The notes below the pieces were generated by a model, which ran no database searches, was not told the DNA's origin, and saw nothing but the letters and a program-made list of their open reading frames with translations. From Planctomycetes bacterium syqfu (GTDB taxonomy: Bacteria > Planctomycetota > Phycisphaerae > Phycisphaerales > Phycisphaeraceae), in assembly GCA_020974905.1 (NCBI GenBank), contig CP087563.1, forward strand, positions 3,348,001 to 3,412,000: a stretch of 64,000 nt of DNA. Direction: 5' to 3'. Of this stretch, positions 57,598 through 64,000 are shown piece by piece (within the stretch, counting starts at the first letter, position 1; every line of letters starts with the position of its first letter). Position numbers and translations under genes: made by a program.

Positions 57598-58647
57598 ATG
57601 GGCAACAGGTCAATCAACATTCCGGTGATGCTGAGCATGGCAGCAGCCATGGTATTGGGGATCACAAGCAGCGCAAAATGCGAGTATCGCATTCTCGTGG
57701 TACACAGTTATCATCAGGGCTATGACTGGGTCGATCATGTCAACCTGGGGATCAAACGCGCGTTGCCCGACACCGGGGTGAACGTCAAATATCTGTACAT
57801 GGACACCAAGCGTCGCACGGACGAAAACTGGAAAATCCAGGCAGGCCAAAAAGCCCTTGCTGTCAGCCAGGAATTCAAACCCGACTTGATCATCGCGTCG
57901 GATGACAATGCCCAAGCCTACTTTGCCAGCCAACTGTCCAAGAAGCCCGAAAGTCCGCGTATCGTCTTTTGTGGGGTCAACGGCAAACTCTCAGACTACG
58001 GCTATCCCAACGATCATGTCACCGGCATCCTCGAACGCCCGCATATCACCAACACGCTGCGGTTGGCCAAATCCCTAAGTCCTAAAATTCAGCGCGTGAG
58101 CATCCTCACCGATGAAAGTCTGACGTCCAAACAAATCGTTGCCTACGCCAAAACACTGAACATGCCCGTTGAAATCGTGCGCTACGCCAAAGCGGAAAAT
58201 CTCCAGCAGTGGTTATTGCACGTTCAGCAAGCCAACCTTGATTCCGATGCGCTGATGGTGCTGACGTATCACACGATCAAGTCCACCAGTTTGGATCAGC
58301 AAAGCATGTCACCAGCGGAAGTGATGGCTGCGACGAACAAAGTCAGCCGATTGCCTATCCTGGGGATCTATCCATTTGCAGTGGATGACGGTGCGGTTCT
58401 GGCGATCAGTGCATCGCCCATGGAACACGGGTACATGGCTGCCCGCATTGCCTTGGATTTGCTGCGTTCGGGGATCAAGCCTTCACAGATTCAGATCAAC
58501 AATGCCATCGAAGGCATGATTCTGTTTAACCTCCCTGCCGCCAGACAACACAACATCAAAATTCCAGCACATTTGCTGAAAATGGCCAAAGGTATCATCA
58601 ATCAACCGGGGCAACAGGCATACAAATCCAAAGCAAAATCCAACTAA
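57598..58647 (+). CDS. ABC-type substrate-binding-like protein (first paralogue)
   Basis: 349 residues with a signal peptide (VMLSMAAAMVLGITSSAKC). Matches the ABC_sub_bind family, a type I periplasmic-binding fold: EYRILVVHSYHQGYDWVDHV, FKPDLIIASDDNAQAYFASQ, RIVFCGVNGKLSDYGYPNDH, AVLAISASPMEHGYMAARIA. No permease or ATPase gene is nearby. Such orphan binding proteins often feed sensor kinases; one lies downstream at 60726. Ligand unknown. Confidence 0.8.
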   Translation: MGNRSINIPVMLSMAAAMVLGITSSAKCEYRILVVHSYHQGYDWVDHVNLGIKRALPDTGVNVKYLYMDTKRRTDENWKIQAGQKALAVSQEFKPDLIIASDDNAQAYFASQLSKKPESPRIVFCGVNGKLSDYGYPNDHVTGILERPHITNTLRLAKSLSPKIQRVSILTDESLTSKQIVAYAKTLNMPVEIVRYAKAENLQQWLLHVQQANLDSDALMVLTYHTIKSTSLDQQSMSPAEVMAATNKVSRLPILGIYPFAVDDGAVLAISASPMEHGYMAARIALDLLRSGIKPSQIQINNAIEGMILFNLPAARQHNIKIPAHLLKMAKGIINQPGQQAYKSKAKSN

Positions 58648-58841
58648 AAATAGCTTGGCAGGCTAGATGACTTGATCGTTCCGTTTCAACGGTTTTGCGG
58701 TCTATGACGATTGCATGCCTTCGTGGACGTGGTTACTCCAGATTAACTGTCAATCACACCAGTCTCAGTGACGTTTTCTTCCGATGTTACAGGCAGCGGG
58801 TATGTACTGTTTGTCTGTCATCCCAGACCGCACGAGGAAGT

Positions 58842-59870
58842 ATGCGTCAATCGTTGTTACATCAAATCTGCCTGGTCGTCCTGTTTGGAGCCAGCACGGT
58901 TCAAGCCCAGAATCGGATTCTGGTGGTGCACAGTTACCACGAAGGTTATTCATGGACCGATTCGATTCAAACCGGGATCAACCGCGCGATCAACAATCAA
59001 CACTACGATGTCAAAGTCATCTATATGGACACCAAGCGGCGAACCGATGAGCATTGGAAAATCCAGTCCGGTCGCAATGCCATGCAGGTCGTCGCCCAAT
59101 TCAAACCGGATGTGGTGATCGCTTCGGATGACAATGCCCAGTTGTACTTTGCCAGCGAACTGTCAACCCGCCAAGACAGTCCGCGAATTGTTTTCTGTGG
59201 GATCAATGGTGCGACCAGCGATTATGGTTACCCGAATAAAAATGCCACCGGCATGGTCAGTCGATCCCATACCACCAAGACGTTGAAACTTGCCCAGGCC
59301 TTGGCACCATCGATCCGGCGTGTCACGTTTCTCAGTGATGACAGCCTGACAAGCACACGTGCCTATACCGATTACCGAAAAGAAAAATTCCCGGTTGAAG
59401 TCGATGGATTCTATCAGATCTCCAATTTCTCTCAGTGGAAGGCAATGGTCTTCCGTGCCAACCTGACTTCGGATGCGATTCTGGTCACGCTGTATCACAC
59501 CGTCAAATGGACCAGCCAGGATGATCAAAGCATGCCTCCGGAAGAAGTCATGAAATGGACGATGCAAAACAGCAAGGTACCGGTGCTGGGTGTGTATCCG
59601 TTTACGGTTCGAGATGGTGCCGTCATGGGAATTTGCTCCAGTGGCAAAGAACATGGTTACCTGGCTGCCATCACTGCCATGGACATGATCAAAACCGGGC
59701 GATCGGCTTTACGGTATCCGGTCAATTCCTCCGTGGAAGGCAAGATCATGTTCAACCTGCAGAGCGCACGGCAATATCAAATCAAGATCCCAGATCACCT
59801 GCAGCAGATGGCCATTCTCATCAACTCCATCAACAAAGCCAGTATCTCCGCCAAAGCGCAACCGGAGTAA
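58842..59870 (+). CDS. ABC-type substrate-binding-like protein (second paralogue)
   Basis: 342 residues from ATG 58842, which follows GAGGAAG and directly begins a signal peptide (MRQSLLHQICLVVLFGASTV); the longer upstream frame lacks one. It closely resembles the preceding gene (RILVVHSYHEGYSWTDSIQT, VVIASDDNAQLYFASELS, RIVFCGINGATSDYGYPNKN), so the pair arose by duplication. It diverges at the ligand-cleft segments, suggesting different or shifted specificity. Confidence 0.8.
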   Translation: MRQSLLHQICLVVLFGASTVQAQNRILVVHSYHEGYSWTDSIQTGINRAINNQHYDVKVIYMDTKRRTDEHWKIQSGRNAMQVVAQFKPDVVIASDDNAQLYFASELSTRQDSPRIVFCGINGATSDYGYPNKNATGMVSRSHTTKTLKLAQALAPSIRRVTFLSDDSLTSTRAYTDYRKEKFPVEVDGFYQISNFSQWKAMVFRANLTSDAILVTLYHTVKWTSQDDQSMPPEEVMKWTMQNSKVPVLGVYPFTVRDGAVMGICSSGKEHGYLAAITAMDMIKTGRSALRYPVNSSVEGKIMFNLQSARQYQIKIPDHLQQMAILINSINKASISAKAQPE

Positions 59871-59933
59871 TATGCGTGGCAAAACGCACAGCAACTATGG
59901 CAATGGTGTCATGCAATACAACTGAAGTTCGAC

Positions 59934-60419
59934 TCAATCGTGTACATCGACAATCTGGGCGGTCATCGTATCCAGATCCAACACGGCCACCGTGCATCGA
60001 TCCGTCACCCAACCGCAACATTCGCCAGGATTCAGGAACAGCTTCCCGCCTTTGAGTTCATTGACGATTTGATGGGTGTGACCGGAGATGACAATGTCGG
60101 CCCACTCGATTTCCTCAGGGCTCAACCAATCAATAAAGTGATTCATGGCAATTTTGCGTCCGCCCAATTCCACGCAAACGGTCCCATCGACGATATCCGG
60201 CAAAACGTTTTTCAGACCGGCTTTCTCACCGTCGTTATTGCCATAGCAGCAGTACAGGGGAATCGTGAGGGATTGCGGTGCAATGACTTTGGCGGCAAAT
60301 GGCGCGATAAAATCGCCAGCATGAAAGATCGCTTCAATCTTCATACGCTCAAACATAGCCACCGCCCGTCGAAAAGTGGGCAGTCGATCATGGGTATCTG
60401 AAATCACCCCAATCTTCAT
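59934..60419 (-). CDS. YfcE/MJ0936-family metallophosphoesterase
   Basis: 161 residues with the full metal-binding set: KIGVISDTHDRLP, FHAGDF, CYGNNDGEK, AMNHFIDWLS and ISGHTHQIV. The C-terminus FLNPGECCGWVTDRCTVAVL fits the family, which hydrolyses phosphodiesters with Mn or Ni. The second metal His (usually GHD) is changed to NHF, a conservative variant in position. Transcribed opposite to its neighbours. Confidence 0.82.
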   Translation of the reverse strand: MKIGVISDTHDRLPTFRRAVAMFERMKIEAIFHAGDFIAPFAAKVIAPQSLTIPLYCCYGNNDGEKAGLKNVLPDIVDGTVCVELGGRKIAMNHFIDWLSPEEIEWADIVISGHTHQIVNELKGGKLFLNPGECCGWVTDRCTVAVLDLDTMTAQIVDVHD

Positions 60420-60684
60420 AAGTGCTTTAAATGATAACGACTTTTTAACCGACTGCTAGCTCCAGAGACAAAAAAGTGAACAAAATTCTCCACAGCTTCT
60501 CCACCCCGGGAACACAGCCGGACGTTGCTATCTGCATCAATCAGTCCAATGCACACAATCCACACTTGATCAGAACAAACACGCAAACGCAGACACATGC
60601 CCCAAAGTCGCCTGCCGAATCTTCCGAAATATGGAATGTTGTGTTCCAGTAATTGTGTTTTCGGAGTTTGGCACAGGAAGTATG

Positions 60685-60699
60685 CCGATCAGTGATCGG
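60685..60699. promoter_or_regulatory. Perfect dyad upstream of the CHASE kinase
   Basis: CCGATCA-G-TGATCGG, 7-bp arms around one base, 26 bp before the kinase ATG and just before its ribosome site (AGGTAG). It may be an operator or a short RNA hairpin affecting initiation. The rest of the 306-bp gap (60420-60725) shows no supportable gene. Confidence 0.4.
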
Positions 60700-60725
60700 T
60701 CCAATCACCCAACAGGTAGACATCA

Positions 60726-63254
60726 ATGGCTCATGAGTGTGGCAACCAACGGGTCGATCTGACGATTGATCCAGCGATCAAGGTGGATGTGAATCCACCG
60801 GCTGATGCATTGCCCAATCTGGAACCCAGATGCCGCGTCCCGTACGACCGAACTCAAAAGCGGGTCGAAAAGTATGCTGTGGTCGGACTGGTTACGGTGA
60901 TCATCCTGATTCTCACCTGCGTTGTCGTGATGACGATGCTAAAGCATAATCGCAAAGTCGAACATAACCATTTCGCCCTGCTCAAATCCCAACTCCAAGC
61001 TGAGATCATTCGCCGTGTTGGTGTGTATCGGTATGGCTTGATGGGGACCCGCAGCGTCTTTGCTGCCAGCGAACATGTCAATCGTGCCGAGTTCCGCAAT
61101 CTGGTCATGTCCCGTGAACTGGCAATTGAATTCCCTGCTGCCACAGGCATCGGCTACATCAAGTATGTCCCCAACTCAAAATTGGATGCGTTCCTTGAGC
61201 GTACGCGTCAGGATGGTTTCCCGGATTACAAGGTCCGACAACTTGATCCGGTAACCAAGCATGCAGACTACATGCTCATCAAGTACATCGAACCGGTTGA
61301 AGTCAATCGGCCGGCAGTGGGTCTGGACATCGGTTCGGAAACCAATCGTCGTGAAGCCGCCACCCGTGCCATGCTCTCCGGGGAAGTCAGCATCACACGT
61401 CATATCACCCTCGTCCAGGCCATGACCGAGGGCGCGGGCTTTCTGATTCTCCTACCGGTCTATGATTCGGATACCATTCCCCAATCCGTTGTCGAGCGAC
61501 GCCATCACATTCGGGGATGGGTGTACATGACCATTCTGGCTGAACGCCTGTTTTCCGGTGTCACCCAAAGCTTCGACGGGGAACTGCAGTTTACAGTCTA
61601 CGATGACCAAACTTTAATGACATCTCAATTGCTCTACGATGGTCTGAAACAGCATTCCCATAACCACATCCACGATCCAGACAAATGGGAAACAGAACCG
61701 GGCAATCCAGAAACAGACGTGATCCATTCAGACATGTCAGGTGGTCAGAAAAAACCAGGTGCTCAAGGCCAACCAGACCGTATATCCCACGCTGACCATC
61801 ATATGTTTTCAGATCTGGAAACGGTCGAAATCGGCGGGCGCGAGTGGCATATCCGCATTGAACCCGGTGAAAAATTTGCCTACGTTTCCAATGCCAACGC
61901 ATGGTGGGCCGGGATCAGTGGTCTTGTTCTGGCATTACTCGTGGGGATGTTGCTCCATGTCCAAAGCAGTGCCACCGTCCGCGCCCGTGAGATGGCAGAT
62001 GACATGACCGAAGACCTGCACAAAAGCATGGAAAATCAAAAAGTTGCCATGCTCCATGCCCAGGACGCCATGCTCAGTGCCGAGAAAGCCAACCAACATA
62101 AAAGTGAATTCCTGGCCACCATGAGTCATGAAATCCGCACGCCTCTCAACGGTATTCTGGGGATGGCCAGTGTGCTGGGGCAATCTGAACTCTCACGTGA
62201 TCAGCGTAACCATTTGAACACCATCATCAACAGTTCCGACTCCCTCTTGACCATCATCAATGACATTCTCGACTTCTCGAAAATCGAGGCGGGCAAATTG
62301 GAACTCGAGGAGATCATCTGCTCGCCAAGGCAAATTGCTGAAGGTGTCATTGAGTTGATCAGACCGCTGGCTGAACAGAAAAATCTTCAGCTTGATCTTG
62401 AAGTGGATCACGACATTCCCAAATACATCATGAGTGACCCGGTGCGGTTGCGACAGGTGATGATGAACCTGCTTAACAATGCCACCAAGTTCACGGACAA
62501 GGGTGCTGTGAAACTGCAATTGAGTGTGCGAAAAATGGCAAATAGACGCACCACCCTGCTCTGCTGCGTCCGTGATACGGGCATGGGCATCGACGAACAG
62601 ACACGATTGAAACTCTTTGAAAAATTCAGCCAGGCCGACTCCTCCACCACGCGAAAACATGGTGGCACGGGATTGGGCTTAGCCATCTGCAAAAGTCTTG
62701 TTGAACTGATGAACGGCCAGATCGGCATTGAAAGCCAGATCGGTCTCGGATCGAACTTCTGGTTCACCGTGGATTGCCCGCTGCCTGATGCACAACAGGT
62801 CAAAGATGCTGACGAACAAATGCACACGCTCTATGCCATTCCCAAAGTTTCATTTGAGAATTGCAACATCCTGGTTGTCGATGACAACCCGATCAACCGT
62901 ATGGTAGCAGGCAAGATGCTTCAGATGCTCAAAGCCAATGTGACGTTGTCCGACGGCGCAAACGATGCATTCGACAAGACACGTTCGACAGAATTTCATC
63001 TGGTTCTCATGGACTGCCAGATGCCTGACATCGATGGTTTTGAAGCTACACGGATGCTCCGCAATGTATGTCCGCATCACGCCACACCCGGTGATGTCCC
63101 GATCATTGCCCTGACCGCCAACGCCATGCCACAGGATCGTCAGCGTTGTCTGGATGCGGGGATGAATGACTTCCTGACCAAACCGATCAAGCTGGACCTG
63201 CTACAGAAAACGCTAGAAAAATGGCTCGCCAAACCGAAAATTGAGGCAGCCTGA
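60726..63254 (+). CDS. CHASE-domain hybrid sensor histidine kinase
   Basis: 842 residues. First membrane helix at about 56-77 (VVGLVTVIILILTCVVVMTM), extracytoplasmic CHASE domain to about 390 (ELAIEFPAATGIGYIKYVPN, GSETNRREAATRAM, SITRHITLV), second helix at about 392-412. HisKA with phosphoacceptor His468 (SHEIRTPLNGILGM), HATPase with DTGMGI and KHGGTGLGLAICKSL, then a receiver domain (VVDDNPINRMVAGKML) with Asp763 in VLMDCQMPDIDG. A complete phosphorelay protein without its own output domain, so a separate phosphotransfer partner is needed. Senses a small extracellular ligand. Confidence 0.93.
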   Translation: MAHECGNQRVDLTIDPAIKVDVNPPADALPNLEPRCRVPYDRTQKRVEKYAVVGLVTVIILILTCVVVMTMLKHNRKVEHNHFALLKSQLQAEIIRRVGVYRYGLMGTRSVFAASEHVNRAEFRNLVMSRELAIEFPAATGIGYIKYVPNSKLDAFLERTRQDGFPDYKVRQLDPVTKHADYMLIKYIEPVEVNRPAVGLDIGSETNRREAATRAMLSGEVSITRHITLVQAMTEGAGFLILLPVYDSDTIPQSVVERRHHIRGWVYMTILAERLFSGVTQSFDGELQFTVYDDQTLMTSQLLYDGLKQHSHNHIHDPDKWETEPGNPETDVIHSDMSGGQKKPGAQGQPDRISHADHHMFSDLETVEIGGREWHIRIEPGEKFAYVSNANAWWAGISGLVLALLVGMLLHVQSSATVRAREMADDMTEDLHKSMENQKVAMLHAQDAMLSAEKANQHKSEFLATMSHEIRTPLNGILGMASVLGQSELSRDQRNHLNTIINSSDSLLTIINDILDFSKIEAGKLELEEIICSPRQIAEGVIELIRPLAEQKNLQLDLEVDHDIPKYIMSDPVRLRQVMMNLLNNATKFTDKGAVKLQLSVRKMANRRTTLLCCVRDTGMGIDEQTRLKLFEKFSQADSSTTRKHGGTGLGLAICKSLVELMNGQIGIESQIGLGSNFWFTVDCPLPDAQQVKDADEQMHTLYAIPKVSFENCNILVVDDNPINRMVAGKMLQMLKANVTLSDGANDAFDKTRSTEFHLVLMDCQMPDIDGFEATRMLRNVCPHHATPGDVPIIALTANAMPQDRQRCLDAGMNDFLTKPIKLDLLQKTLEKWLAKPKIEAA

Positions 63255-63333
63255 TCGCCTGTTGTATTTTCATTCACAATCACAGCGACTAGAATGATCC
63301 TCCTTGCACAACTTTCCAGGAGATCATTGGTCC

Positions 63334-64000
63334 ATGCAGCTCGAGAAGTGGAACGTCCCCATTACCGTCAACGGCGACCTCAAGTCCTTTGAATTGCAAA
63401 ACAATCTGCAATGTCTGGAACCGGGGCTCTGTTTCTACCACATCACGCTGCAATCACCGCAGGCCGACACCCCACCGGACATCTCGCTGAAATGGGATTG
63501 GCCCGGCGCACAAACGTTGGCACTATGGCATCCAACGCAAGGTCCAAAGCATAACCTTTCACCCATCTGGGGTGGTCCGCCGATGGAAAGTCGCTCGGCT
63601 TCCAGCGCGCCGGTCATGTCGGCCTATCACCTTGATGGCACCAATCGTCTGACCTTTGCATGCGATGACGCGCTGCATCCGGTGGGCATCAAAATCGGCG
63701 TCGTTGAAGAGACCGGATGCATGGCCTGCGAACTGCACCCCTTCCGTGGTCAGCGAAACGCGCAGGAACAATTCTCTTTCACACTCCGCCTGGATGTCCG
63801 TCAGATCACATTGACACAAGCCTTATCCGATACCGCCGAATGGTGGGAGTGCATGGATGGCTATCAGCCATTGGATGTGCCTGATGCGGGACTGCTGCCG
63901 ATGTATTCGACGTGGTACAGCTACCATCAATCCGTCGACAGCGCATCGATCGAAGCCGAATGCAAACTTGCTTATGACATGGGATGCCGCGCGGTCATCA
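63334..64000 (+). CDS. Alpha-galactosidase-like glycoside hydrolase (3' end cut by window)
   Basis: The frame runs off the window end, so only 222 residues are seen. Start ATG 63334 follows AGGAGA. A beta-sandwich-like N-terminal region with GAQTLALWHPTQGP precedes the beginning of the barrel (YSTWYSYHQSVDSASIEAE, then CKLAYDMGCRAVI). The PxYSTWYSxHQ and ExECxLAxxxGC pattern is typical of clan GH-D alpha-galactosidases (GH36-like). Catalytic aspartates lie beyond the window. No signal peptide at this start. Confidence 0.72.
   Translation, partial: MQLEKWNVPITVNGDLKSFELQNNLQCLEPGLCFYHITLQSPQADTPPDISLKWDWPGAQTLALWHPTQGPKHNLSPIWGGPPMESRSASSAPVMSAYHLDGTNRLTFACDDALHPVGIKIGVVEETGCMACELHPFRGQRNAQEQFSFTLRLDVRQITLTQALSDTAEWWECMDGYQPLDVPDAGLLPMYSTWYSYHQSVDSASIEAECKLAYDMGCRAVI

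Noticed and set aside
60416-60726. Two minus-strand frames of about 60 codons before the CHASE kinase
   Set aside because: No ribosome sites, odd composition (Cys/Val runs) and no family; treated as chance frames.

Overview
The window reads as a Gram-negative bacterial chromosome segment. The mix of a Ser/Thr kinase, Hsp70/GrpE-like chaperones and formylglycine-type (FGE/SUMF1) domains, a dockerin-like GDANGDG tail, many lipoproteins and a GH36-type glycosidase suggests a planctomycete-like organism. That assignment is inference; no rRNA or other marker gene is present.

Layout. (1) 1-15.3 kb: head and tail module of a siphovirus-type prophage on the + strand. It runs from a terminase cut by the window edge through portal, a protease-capsid fusion, neck and tail genes, tape measure and four late genes, and ends in an integrase remnant without a catalytic domain. 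The module carries a dispersed 10-bp sequence (CTTCCGGGGG) in both orientations. (2) 15.3-21 kb: two decayed IS3 pieces bracket an acyl-carrier-like gene that lacks its serine and several lipoproteins. (3) 21-30 kb: mostly minus-strand genes for ankyrin, HEAT, TPR and coiled-coil proteins, including a 1193-residue HEAT protein built from about 30 tandem 78-bp units. (4) 29.6-41 kb: a minus-strand cluster of Ser/Thr kinase, chimeric FGE-like/co-chaperone protein, second FGE-like protein, GrpE-like factor, Hsp70 and a TPR/coiled-coil membrane protein. This is the best candidate here for a poorly described system. (5) 41-41.6 kb: LamG and IS3 scraps. (6) 41.65-53.9 kb: a complete type I-C CRISPR-Cas locus. 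By hand count the array has 64 identical 32-bp repeats; cas2-cas1-cas4-cas7-cas8c-cas5-cas3 lie beside it, all transcribed on the minus strand toward the array. (7) 54-55.4 kb: a recombinase scrap and an intact IS982-family element with a 5-bp target duplication. (8) 55.4-64 kb: ordinary chromosome: a secreted protein, rsmJ, two substrate-binding-protein paralogues, a phosphoesterase, a CHASE hybrid histidine kinase and the start of an alpha-galactosidase-like gene.

How the parts fit. The phage block follows the usual packaging, head, neck, tail order with overlapping stops and starts, but its integrase is broken, so the prophage looks immobile. The I-C locus has every adaptation and interference gene with recognisable catalytic motifs, so it looks functional. 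In the kinase-chaperone cluster, ATPase, nucleotide-exchange-like factor, zinc-ribbon co-chaperone, kinase and membrane-anchored proteins share one strand with short gaps. This suggests a dedicated, membrane-associated, phosphorylation-controlled chaperone machine.
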